Source of the DNA: Patagioenas fasciata
Taxonomy: Eukaryota; Chordata; Aves; Columbiformes; Columbidae
Assembly: GCF_037038585.1 (NCBI RefSeq)
Contig: NC_092559.1
Coordinates: forward strand, 9,472,488 to 9,536,487
Direction of reading: 5' to 3'
DNA: 64,000 bases
The notes under the pieces were generated by a model that was not told the origin of the DNA, made no database searches, and saw only the letters and a program-made list of their open reading frames with translations. Position 1 is the stretch's first letter; each line of letters opens with the position of its first letter. Both the position numbers and the translations under genes were made by a program. This document shows positions 23,617 through 32,757 of this stretch, piece after piece.

Positions 23617-24073
23617 CTAATTATAAGATCCCTCTAGATCTATAATAAGTTTCCGGTCTTCCTTAGTATATTCTGGCTTACCTTCTAAAGAGACCTGGCC
23701 ATCGGGGACTGGGGCACGTTCTACATTTACCTTTTGCTTGGGCACCAGTTTCGCCTCTCTGTCCATCAGCTCATTTCCTTTTGCCAATTTTGAGCTCACT
23801 TTCTGGTGTGCCTTGGTATGCATGATTGCCACCTTCTATAGGTAGCTGAGCTGCCAATATTTCTTCTGCATGTTTGATATGTTTGCCTTGAGAGTTCAAG
23901 AGTCCTTTTTCTTTCCAAATTGCTCCGCGCGCATGCACGACCCTGAAATCATACTTAGAGTTCGTATAAAAGTTCACAGATTTTCCTTGAGCTAGTTCCA
24001 GAGCATGAAAAAGGGCGCTTATTTTTTGTGGAAGTACTTCTAGGCAGATGTCTAGGTTAAGGCAAGGCAGCAA
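23617..24073 (-). pseudogene. Retroviral RNase H (gammaretrovirus-like), copy A
   Basis: Two overlapping minus-strand frames cover the RNase H domain, which degrades the RNA strand of the RNA-DNA hybrid. The upstream frame (24073-23771) contains ALELAQGKSVNFYTNSKY, where the expected catalytic Asp of the YTDS motif is Asn, followed by a GLLNSQGK segment. The downstream frame (23832-23617) carries HTKAHQK and a GNELMDREAK segment near the domain end. The order and spacing match gammaretroviral pol. Loss of the Asp and the frame shift make it inactive. Its first 240 bp (23817-24055) have a second copy at 29415-29650. Confidence 0.75.
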
Positions 24074-24094
24074 TAAACCATGGCAGACACTCTC
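24056..24094. other. Junction between provirus copy A and a foreign LTR fragment
   Basis: Similarity to the second RNase H copy fades near 24055, and similarity to the LTR at 52649 begins near 24095. The few bases between hold a CTTGCCTTGCCTTAACC-type string on the minus strand that could not be assigned. Confidence 0.4.
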
Positions 24095-24490
24095 TGTTTT
24101 CCCCCTTTACCTCCTGCCACCCCTTTCCTTTAGATCAAAAAGATGATAGGAAAGATAAGGAGAAAGGAAGAGACACTTAGACTTCAAGTTGGAAGGTTCT
24201 AAATGGTTTACTAATGCTACTAATAAATAGAGAATATAGATACAAAATATACAAAATCAACTTGAGTGCTCGATGTGGAGTTGGCGTCACTCAAACAGCA
24301 GTGGAGCTGGGTGTGTGGAGCTGATGTGGCTCCAGCAGGTGCAGCTCAGGCCCCCAGAAGTCATGGATGGGGCTTCACAGCAAACCAGAAACTGGTTGCA
24401 TGGATGCAGGGCCTGAGGCCTGTACATCACAGTCAGACAGACAGGGTCCTCTCTAGATGCCGGATTTTGGTCTCTGGCAGGCCCGTTCAC
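24095..24490 (-). mobile_element. Truncated LTR of the family at 52649-53440
   Basis: Sequence at 24208-24265 (GTTTACTAATGCTACTAATAA and ACAAAATATACAAAA) matches 52768-52835. The following part (ATGGATTGGGG-like stretch, CAGTCAGACAGACAGGGTCC, CTCTAGATGCCGG) follows 52868-52965 with substitutions. The left end has TGTTTTCCCCC, comparable with TGTTAACCTCC of the other copy. The right end is lost where the decamer satellite begins, so only the R/U5 side and part of U3 remain. Confidence 0.65.
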
Positions 24491-24664
24491 GCTCTGTAAG
24501 GCCCTGATGGGCTCTGTCAAGCTTTGTCAAGCTCTGTTGAGCTCTGTGAGATTTCTTCGGACTCTTTTGGGATTTTTGGGCTCTCTCAGGTTCTTGCAGG
24601 CTCTGTCAGTCCCTGGTGGGCTCTTTCGAGTTCTGTCAGGATCTGTCAGGCTCTGTCAGGTTCT
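24491..24664 (+). repeat. Decamer satellite, polarity TCTGTCAGG
   Basis: Short units of about ten bases, consensus CTCTGTCAGG, are read on the plus strand. The block opens with TAAGGCCCTGATGGGCTCTG, the same start as the block at 26633. It switches to the opposite polarity near 24665. Confidence 0.85.
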
Positions 24665-26632
24665 GAAAGAGCTCAACAGCACCCAATGGAGCCTCACAGA
24701 GGTCGACAATACTTAACAGATCTTGACAAAACCCAACAGAGCCTTACAAATGCTAACATGGCCTGACAGAGCCCAATAGACCTTGAGAAAGCATAACAGT
24801 CCCCAACAAAGCCTGAATGAAAGTAAGAAAGGCCGACAAAGCCTTACAAATCCTGACAGAGACTGAAAATAATCAAAAAAGCCTGACAAAGCCCGACAGA
24901 AAGTGACAGAGCCTGACAAGACCTGACAGAGCATGACAGGACTTTACAGAGCCTGAAAAAGACTGGTAGGTCAGAAAGAGCCCAAAAAAGCCCCACAGAG
25001 CTCGACACAGCCCGAGAGAGATGGACAGATCTCGACAAAGCCACTCAGAGACCGACAGGGCCTGTAAAACACCGACAAAATCTGACAGGGATTTACAGAG
25101 CCCAGCAAAGCCCGAAAGAGCCTGACAAAGCCCAACAGAGCCTTACAGATAGCGACAGAGACCGACAGAGCCCCAAAGGGGCTTACAGAACCTCACAGGT
25201 CCTGACAGAAGCCTTCAAAGCCTGACAGAGACCAACAAAGCCCAATATGGATCAAAAAAGCTCAACAAAGCCTGATGTAGCCTGAACAGATAATGACAGA
25301 GCCCGACAAAGCCAGAGAAAACCCAAAAGATCCCAACAGATTCTGAAAGAACTCGACAGGGCCTGAGAGAGCATGACAGGACCCAACAAAGACCAACAGA
25401 GTTTATAAGGCCAGACAGAGCTTGAAAGTTCCCAACAGAACCTGACAGGAACTGACAGAGCCCAACTAAGCCCGACAGTGCCCAATAAAGCTGCAAAGAC
25501 CCAAAAGAGCCAGATAAAGCATGATAGAGTCTGAAAGAGCATGACAGGGCCTGAAAGAGCCTGATAGGCCCTGACAGAGCATGACAGGGCTTAACAGAGC
25601 ATACCAGAAACTTGGAGAGCCCGCAAGGGTATGACACTACCTGACAGACTTCGACAAAGTTTGACAGAGCCCAACAGAGCCTGACTGTGCTCGACGGAAC
25701 TCGACGGGGTCTGACAAATCCTGACAGCACTTGACAGCGAACTATAGAATCCAGCAGAGCCTGACAAGGCTGAGAAAGGACAATAGAACCTGAAAAAGCT
25801 CAACAACAAATTAGAGAGCACGACAGGGCCTGTCACAGTTTGACAGAGCCTTACAGATTCTGATAGAACCCGACAGAACCCAAGAGGGTCTGACAGAGTA
25901 CAACAGGGCCCAACAAAGCCCCACTGAGAGAGCCCGCCAGAGCATGACAGATCCTGACTGAGCCCGAGAGAGACCGACAGTTATTGACAAAGCCACACAG
26001 AGAACGACAGGGCCTGAAAGAGCCTGAAAAAAAATGACAGAGTTTTACAGAGCCTTGCAGAGCCCGACAGAGCCTGACAAAGCCCAACAGAGCCTGACAG
26101 ATTGAGACAGAGGCCTACAGAGTCCGAAAGGGGCTTACAGAGCCCCATGTGCCCTGACAGAATCCATCAAAACCCGATGGAGACTGACAAAGCCCAAAAG
26201 ATATCAAAAAAGCCCAACAAAGCCAAACACTGCCCAACAAGACTTGACAGGGCCTGAGAGAGCCCAACAAATCCTGACAGATCATGAGCAGACCCCACAG
26301 ATTCAGACAGAGGACGACTATCCGATAGAGCCCATCACAGCCCGAAAATGCCATAGAGAACTCAACATAGATAGATAGAGCCCGTCACGGCCTAAAAGAC
26401 TTGTACAGAGTTTGACAAGGCCTGCCAGAGCCTGACAGGGCATGGCACAGATCAATAGTGCCCTACATGCCCCAAAAAAGCCTGACAAAGCCTGATATGG
26501 CCTGACAGATCACAATAGAGCCCAACAAAGCCTGACAAAGCCCAACAGATCCTGAGAGATCCTGACGGAACCCGACAGGGCCTGACTGAGCACAACAGAG
26601 CCCGACAGGAGCCGAGAAGTCTTGCGGGACTC
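24665..26632 (-). repeat. Decamer satellite, polarity CCTGACAGAG
   Basis: About 2 kb of ten-base units with consensus CCTGACAGAG and common variants (CCCGACAGAG, CCCAACAAAG, CCTGACAAAG). Non-multiples of ten occur but the ten-base rhythm is clear. It contains the CATAGATAGA higher-order block near 26350-26490 and a 400-bp segment (25015-25415) repeated at 60490-60910. No gene is present; open frames encode degenerate LCQALSGSVR-type repeats or their complements. Confidence 0.93.
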
Positions 26633-26794
26633 TATAGTTCACTATAAGGCCCTGATGGGCTCTGTCAGGATTTGTCAGACCCTGTAGCACTCTGTCAGGC
26701 TCTGTCAGACGTTCTCAGGTTCTGTTGGGCTCTGTCAAGCTTTGTCTTTATCTGTCAAGCTCTGTCATGCCCTGGAAGGCTCTCTCAGTTTTAG
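26633..26794 (+). repeat. Decamer satellite, short inverted block
   Basis: The polarity flips at the marker GGACTCTATAGTTCACTATA and stays TCTGTCAGG for about 160 bp, then flips back near 26795. The GGACTCTATAGTTC string is a recurrent marker of the satellite (also near 28481, and inverted near 25739, 32850 and 63390). Confidence 0.85.
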
Positions 26795-27065
26795 GTAGGC
26801 CCAACAGACCCTGACAGATCCTGACAGAACCTGATAGGGCCTCACTGATCACGACAGGGGCCAACAAAGCTTGACAGAGCCCAACAGGATCTTGCAGATT
26901 CTGACAGAACCTAACAGAGCCAACCAGGGACAGATAGAGACTGCAAGAGCCTGATAGAAACTGACTAAACCTGACAGAGTCCAACAAAGCTAGACAGAGC
27001 CCACCAGGGCCTGATAGAGCCCAACACAGCTCAACAGGGTTCAACAAATCTTGACAGTGCCTGAA
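26795..27065 (-). repeat. Decamer satellite, polarity CCTGACAGAG
   Basis: It consists of ten-base units and ends at GTGCCTGAA, where a solo LTR is inserted. Confidence 0.9.
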
Positions 27066-27411
27066 TGTTGAAGCGAATAAAGGACCCTGCACTCCGATCC
27101 AATGTGAATCACGCGAGAACCATTTATTACAGAAACAAGCCTCCTTATATATGCAGCTCTTCTTTAATCACGCGTCCACGCTCCAATCATGCATTCACTA
27201 ATTGAATATCATCTATGTTCACAAGCTGTCCACGCGCTGGAGTCTCACTGCTGATAGGTCCATTGATTTACGTCATGTTGAGGTCTTGTTATTGTAGAAA
27301 TGCCTCTCTCCCATGGCAGGTCATGTTTTCAGCTTTCTGAAGTGGCCTTGAAATTCCTTTGGGCCTGGCTAGTTCAATAACAAATCTCTATCTAATAGAT
27401 ACCCATCTACA
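27066..27411 (-). mobile_element. Solo LTR with target-site duplication
   Basis: On the minus strand the 346-bp element begins TGTAGATGGG and ends TTCAACA. It contains a TATA box (CATATATAAGGAGG) and an AATAAA signal (GTAATAAATGG) in the expected order. It is flanked by CCTGAA on the left and CCTGAT on the right, a 6-bp duplication with one difference. The uninterrupted satellite string (GCGCCTGATAGCGAATGATA) exists at about 62866, which gives a paralogous empty site. The LTR at 51776-52073 belongs to the same family. Confidence 0.9.
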
Positions 27412-28125
27412 CCTGATAGCGAATGGTAGAGCCCAACAGGACCTGACAGAGGCTGACAAAGTGTGACAGAGACTATAAGAGCTCAACAAAGCATTGCAGA
27501 GCCTGACAGCACCTTACAGATCCTGACAAAACTTAACAGAGCCCGACAGGGCCCAACAAATCTTGAAAGAGCCAAACAGCACCCAATGGACCCTGACAGA
27601 ACTTGACAATACCCAACAGAGCCTGAGAAAACATGACAGAGCCCTACAAACCTGGACATGGCCTAACAGAGCCTGATAGACCCCAGGAAAGCCCAATAGA
27701 GCCCAACAAAGCCTGAATAAGGGCAAGAAAGCCCGACAAAGCCCAACAAAGCGTGATATGTACCGACAGAGCCTGATAAAGCCTGAAAAAGCCCAACAGA
27801 TCCTGGCAGAACTTGACAGAACCCTACAGAGACCGCCAGGAACTGACAGAGCGCGTAAGAGCGACACAGAGCCTGAAAAAAAACGAGAGAGCCCAACAGA
27901 GCTCGACAAAGTTCGACAGAGCCCACCAGGACCTGACAGATCATGGCAGGGCCAGAGAGAGGTTGAAAGAGCCCAACAGAACCTGACAGTATTTGAAAGA
28001 GCCCAAACGCGACAGAACCTGAAGGAGCTCAGCAAAGCATTGCAGAGCACGACAGGTCCTGACACAGCTTGACAGAGCCTTACAGATCTCGACAGAACCT
28101 GACAGAGCCCTAGCAGGCCCCACAG
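27412..28125 (-). repeat. Decamer satellite, polarity CCTGACAGAG
   Basis: It continues the array after the solo LTR. It ends at the marker GCAGGCCCCACAGAGTCAGAC, after which the polarity flips. Confidence 0.9.
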
Positions 28126-29414
28126 AGTCAGACTTTGTTGTGCCCTGTGTACTCTGTCAGGTCCTGCCAGGCTCTCTCAGGCTTTGTTGGGCCCTAGCGT
28201 GCTCTGTCAGGCTCTGTTGGGTTCTGTAAGGATCTATCGGGCTTTGTTTGTTTTTTTCATTTTCTGTCAGGCGATGTCAGGATTTGTAGGGGTCTGTCAT
28301 GATCTGTCAGACTCTGTAGGGCTCTGTCAGGCTTTGTCGGGCTTTGTCAGGCTTTTTCAGGCTTTGTCAGGCTTTTTCAGGCTTTCTTGCCATTATTCAG
28401 GTCCTGTCATGCTCTGCAATTTGTTGTTGAGCTCTTTCAGGCTCTGTCATGCTTTGTCAGCCTTATCAGGCCCTGTTGGACTCTATAGTTCGCTGCCAAG
28501 TGCTGTGAAGATTTGTCAGGCCCTGTCAAGTTCTGTTGGGCTCTGTCAGGCCCTGTTTGGCTCTGTTGGGCTTTGTTGGACCCTGTGACACTGTGTCTGG
28601 CTCCTTAAGGCTTTCTCATGTTCTGTTGGGCTCTGTCAAGCTTTGTCGAAGTTTGTCGGGCTCTGTCATGCCCTGGCAAGTTCTCTCACTTTCTGCTAGG
28701 TTCTGTCAGGCCCTATCAGGCTCTTTCAGGTTCTGTCAAATCCTGTCAGGTTCTATCAGGCTCTTTCAAGCTCGGCTAGCCCTGTCAGGCTCTGTCAAGA
28801 TCTGTAAGGCCCTGTCAAGATGTGTCAGGCCCTGTCAAGCTCTGTAAGGCTTTGTTGAGCTCTTTTAGTCTCTGTCGCATTTTGTCAGGCTCTGTCAGGT
28901 CCAGCCCTGCTCTATCGTTCACTATCAGGCTCTGTCAAGATTTGTGAACTCTGTTGAGCTGTGTTGGGCTCTGGCAGGCTCTGTCGGGTTCTCTCAGGAT
29001 CTGTCAGGCTTTGTCAGGCTTTTTCGTTCCCTGTCAGGCTCTGTCAGACTTTGTCAGGCATTGTCAGGCTTTCTTGCATTTATTCAGGCTTTCTTGCATT
29101 TATTCAGGCTTTCTTGAGTTGTGTTAGTCTTTCTCAAGGTCTATCAAGCTCTGTCAGACCATTTCAGGATTTGTAGTTCTCTACTGGGTTTTGTGAGGCT
29201 CTGTTGGGTATTGTCAAGATCTGTCAGGCTTTTTTGGGTGCTGTTTGGCTCTTTCAAGCTTTGTTGGGCCTGGTCGGGTTCTGTCAGGTTCTGTCAAGAT
29301 CTGTAAGGCTCTGTCAAGCTGTGTCAGGCCCTGTCATGCTCTGTAATGCTTTGTTGAGCTCTTTCAGGCTCTGTTGCCCTTTGTAAGCCTCTGTCAGGCC
29401 CTGCTGGACTCTGA
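28126..29414 (+). repeat. Decamer satellite, polarity TCTGTCAGG
   Basis: About 1.3 kb of inverted array with units such as CTCTGTCAGG and CTTTGTCAGG. It includes a short tandem repeat of TTTATTCAGGCTTTCTTGCA near 29070-29110. It stops at GGACTCTG, directly against the retroviral sequence that starts at 29415. Confidence 0.92.
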
Positions 29415-30231
29415 TATGCATGATTGCCACCTTTTTAGGGATTTGAACTGCCAATATTTCTTCTGCATGTTTGATATGTTTACTTTAAGAGTTCAAGAGT
29501 CCTTTTTCTTTCCAAATTGCTCCGTGTGCATGCACGATCCTGAAAGCATACTTAGAGTCCATATAAAAGTTTTACCCTGAGCTAGTTCCGGACCAAAAGT
29601 AAGAGCAATTATTTCTGCCTTTTCTGCTGAAGTCCTTTTAGACGGAGGTCCAGATTCCATCACTTCAAGGCTAGTAATTATAGCATAAGCAGAATGCCTT
29701 TCACCGTTCATGATATTGCTGCTTTCGTCCATAAAGCAGTTCTCAGTGTTCTCCATAGGACTGTCATTTAGATCTGGTCAGCTGGATTATGTTGCTTTGA
29801 TGGTTTCTAGGCAATTATGATGAACTAGTTTTCCAATGTTACCACTGAGGAAAGAAGCTGGGCTGACAATGTTAGCGACGATGATTTATCCTGATATTTG
29901 AGAAATTTTTGTGGGGAAGCCTATGTCCCCCTTTTTCTTGTAGAACTGTAGACACCGTGTGGGATACTAGCACAGTCATTTTCTGACCCATGGAAAATTT
30001 TTGGGCCTCCTATATGCTCAGTACCGCTGTTGCAACTGCTGCAACTGCCTGCAGGCATCCAGGCCACTCCTTTGCAGTTGCCTCTAATTGTTTGGAGAAA
30101 TAGGCCGCTGCTTGTTTGTATGGGCCAAGATCCTGTGCCAGTATACCCAAGGCTATTCCCTGCTTCTCGTGAGAGAATAGAAAACATGCTTTACTCACAT
30201 CTGGGAGTCCTAAAGCAGGTGCTGTCATCAA
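29415..30231 (-). pseudogene. Retroviral pol: RT connection and RNase H start (gammaretrovirus-like), copy A2
   Basis: Minus-strand frames at 30231-29921 carry APALGLPDVSK and a hydrophobic stretch typical of the connection between the reverse transcriptase palm and RNase H. A frame at 29756-29493 contains a FMDESSN stretch in the position of the first RNase H catalytic Asp and ALTFGPELAQGKT further on. The first 240 bp (29415-29650) correspond to 23817-24055 of copy A, including GCATGATTGCCACC and GAGTCCTTTTTCTTTCC. Stops and shifts inactivate it. The left edge is cut off inside RNase H by decamer satellite. Confidence 0.7.
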
Positions 30232-31089
30232 AGCCTTACCAAGTTCTTCAAAGGTTCATGTATCTCCTTTATTCCATTGCAGGTGTTCCTGATCTGTGGC
30301 TTCTAGTACATACAATGGCTTGACAAGCAATCCATAATTATAAATCTACAACCAGCACCACCCCCCAAAAGGGTCCATAAGCCTATCCCAGGGTCCTGTG
30401 CCCTACACTAATTTCATAGGCCAAATAAGTTACCTGTTCCTGTATCATCCGGGCTTTCTTCTGTGATACCTGGTATCCTTCGAGCCCCAAACAGTTCAGT
30501 AGACTTACAGTTCAGGTTATGCACGTCTTCTGTGTTGTGGTAGCGATCAAAATGTCATCCCCATATTGTAGCATCTGTCCTTCATCAGATGGGGCTTCCC
30601 AAGATTAAAGATCTTCAGCAAGCTGATTTCCAAATATTTTCGGGCTGTACTTAAATCCTTGTGATAACACCGTCCATGTGAGCTGGGTTTTACATAAATC
30701 TTGTCTGACTGGCTTCACGGAGAGAGAGGCAAAAAGTTATCTTTTAAATCTAAAACAGTAAACCAAATCAAATTAGAGTTAATACAGTCAGAAAGGTGTA
30801 TGGGTTTTCTACCACTGGGTAGAGATCCTTTTTCCTTCTGTTTATAACCAGATTTATATGAATTTCTTATTACCGGCCAAATTCCTTCCCTGTCCTCCCT
30901 TTTCTAAGGGTATTGTTTTATCCTTACCGGCTTTTCTCCTTCTTTGATTTTTACCTCGACAGGTACAGCATTTTTGCCTCTTCCATCTATATCAGTAGCC
31001 CATACCCCAGGATACGCTTGGTTCACAACTTCTTCATTAATCTTGCCTTCTGTAGGAACATTTGCTAAAAGCCAGCCCATTATTTTCAT
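30232..31089 (-). pseudogene. Retroviral reverse transcriptase (gammaretrovirus-like), degraded
   Basis: The N-terminus (31089-30904) shows the VPVEVKIKEGEKPVRIKQYP segment found at the start of gammaretrovirus-like RTs. On the minus strand near 30580-30545 the bases encode QYGDDILIA, the YxDD catalytic motif of the palm. Between these points the reading frame is broken several times. The enzyme would copy viral RNA into DNA; this copy cannot. It is bounded upstream by a protease tail and downstream by the RNase H piece, in the usual pol order. Confidence 0.75.
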
Positions 31090-31240
31090 ATATTACTGAT
31101 CATTTACCTCCAGAGTAATTTCTCCTTTTTCAGATCTGATTACTGCATCCGTTTGTTCCAACAAATTTCTCCCGAGAAGTTTTGTGGGGAATTGGACAGA
31201 TATTGAAATTTATCAATACCTATTTGTTTACCCAATTTGC
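31090..31240 (-). pseudogene. Retroviral protease, C-terminal fragment
   Basis: On the minus strand just upstream of RT, the translation includes GRNLLEQTDAVI and EKGEITLEV. This is the GRD/N-LL segment and final beta strands that close an aspartic protease in retroviral pol. A stop follows about eight codons later, before the RT start. The DTG active-site region is not recognisable in this copy. Confidence 0.55.
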
Positions 31241-31740
31241 GTTTCAAAGGTTCACTTTGGCCAGTGACTCCCTTTACCCACTATGTAATTGTTTCTTATT
31301 GGCAATCCAGCAAAAATTCAGCTTGTTTCTGTTCATTGCAGGTTCCCACCAGTCTTTTTTCAAAACTTGCTACTGTCCGTTTTTCTCTCTGCCTACTTCT
31401 TCTGTACCTTCCCCAACATTCATTTTCCCAATAGACATTGATCTCTCTCTAAAGGCTTTCAAAGACTTCCAACCTCTTTAGTTCCCTACTTTCTTATACT
31501 TTCAACAATCTTCTTTTTCCCTGTTGCTGAATACTCTCCAAGTTTCATCTAACAGTATTTCCAAATTTCTACTTTCTGTTGCCCTCAGCTTCTATAACTT
31601 CTCTATGGGAGCTTGCACTATTTTGGGTGTCAGGCTACACTGACAGGTATACGGCTTGTCCTCCCCTCGCTCCTTCTAGCAGCGTTTTTTTTTCTGTTTT
31701 TTTTTTTTCTTTCTTTCTTTCCTTCCTGCAGTTTAGACAC
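31241..31740 (-). pseudogene. Presumed gag-pro junction region, degraded
   Basis: The segment lies between the capsid tail and protease tail of the same minus-strand element, where nucleocapsid and the protease N-terminus are expected. It holds homopolymer-rich, pyrimidine-rich plus-strand sequence (TTTTTTTTTCTTTCTTTC near 31690-31720). I found no clear zinc knuckle or DTG motif, so the content is inferred from position only. Confidence 0.35.
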
Positions 31741-32335
31741 AGACAAGGCCACGCGGATGGGGGAGGTTGAGTTTATCTCACAGCTTGACACAGGTCTGTA
31801 ATTTATGTTACAACACAGGCCTGGGATATTTCGCTTTCTTGTTTTTCTATTTCATTCAAGTCATAATACACTTCATATGCAATTCCAATTAGCTCAGCAA
31901 TAGTTACATTCCTCAGTCCCATTAACCTTTTGCAGATGTCAGAAAAACAGCATATTAAACATAAGTTCATTATTTCCATTATTTTCCTAGATCCAATTCA
32001 ATCCATGTTCTAGCCACTTTCAAACCACTCTTAAATACAATGTCCCAAGCTCACATCCATCATAACATTTAGTTTGTTCTTTTTCCATATCTCTGAATAG
32101 AACATCAATTCAATATGGGTCAGAGTTCAACAACTTAAATCCTTTTGTGGTCTCAAAATTATTAGATAACAATAAAAGCAAATTAACTTAAAGTACTGTA
32201 TCTCATCCTATTTTCCAAGTTCTGCAGAACAACATTTAATTGCCACTAACTGATATAACCCCACATTCAAACCACAAGTGAATACAATATTGTTTCAAAC
32301 TTTCTTTTATCAGGATTCCCCACTAAGTTACTCCA
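31741..32335 (-). pseudogene. Retroviral gag, capsid C-terminal part (gammaretrovirus-like)
   Basis: The minus-strand translation around 31940-31810 reads MGLRNVTIAELIGIAYEVYY, followed by an acidic/basic helix. It resembles the end of gammaretroviral capsid, where an LRDLV-type helix precedes the charged tail. Upstream sequence (32200-31960) is alignable with plus-strand 44770-45020, sharing ATTGTTATCTA and TTTTGAGACCA, so the two loci carry the same gag family. The right end is cut off by decamer satellite at about 32336, so matrix and the start codon are missing. Confidence 0.6.
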
Positions 32336-32757
32336 GGCTCCATTGGGCACTTTTGGGCTCTTTCAAGTTCTGTCAGGATCTGTAAGACTCTGTCAAGATG
32401 TGTCAGGCCCTGTTAGGCTCTGTAATGATTTGTTGAGTTCTTTCAGGCTCTGTCAGTTCCTGCCAGGCTCTGTCGTTTGCTATCAGTCGCTGTCAGGATT
32501 TGTAGATCCCTGCAGAGCTGAAATGGTCTCTGTCAGGCTCTGTTGTGCTCTGTCAAGCTTTGTCGATCTGTCGATCTCTGTTGGGCTCCCTCGTGATTTG
32601 TTGCACTGTGTGTGGCTCTTACATGCTCTGTCAGTTTCTGGCAGGCTCTATCGGGTTCTGTCAGGATCTGTCAGGCCCTGTAAAGCTCTGTTGGGCTTTG
32701 TTGGTCTGTGTTGTGCTGTGTCAGTCCCTGTCGGGTTCTGTCAGATTCTTTCGGGAT
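32336..32757 (+). repeat. Decamer satellite, polarity TCTGTCAGG
   Basis: It has the same polarity as the block left of the provirus fragment (28126-29414), which fits insertion of that fragment into one continuous inverted block. It flips near 32758. Confidence 0.88.

Noticed and set aside
24507..29386. Open frames of 60-180 codons in the decamer satellite (LCQALSGSVR-type repeats)
   Set aside because: They follow from the ten-base unit read in three phases and occur on both strands without any non-repeat domain.
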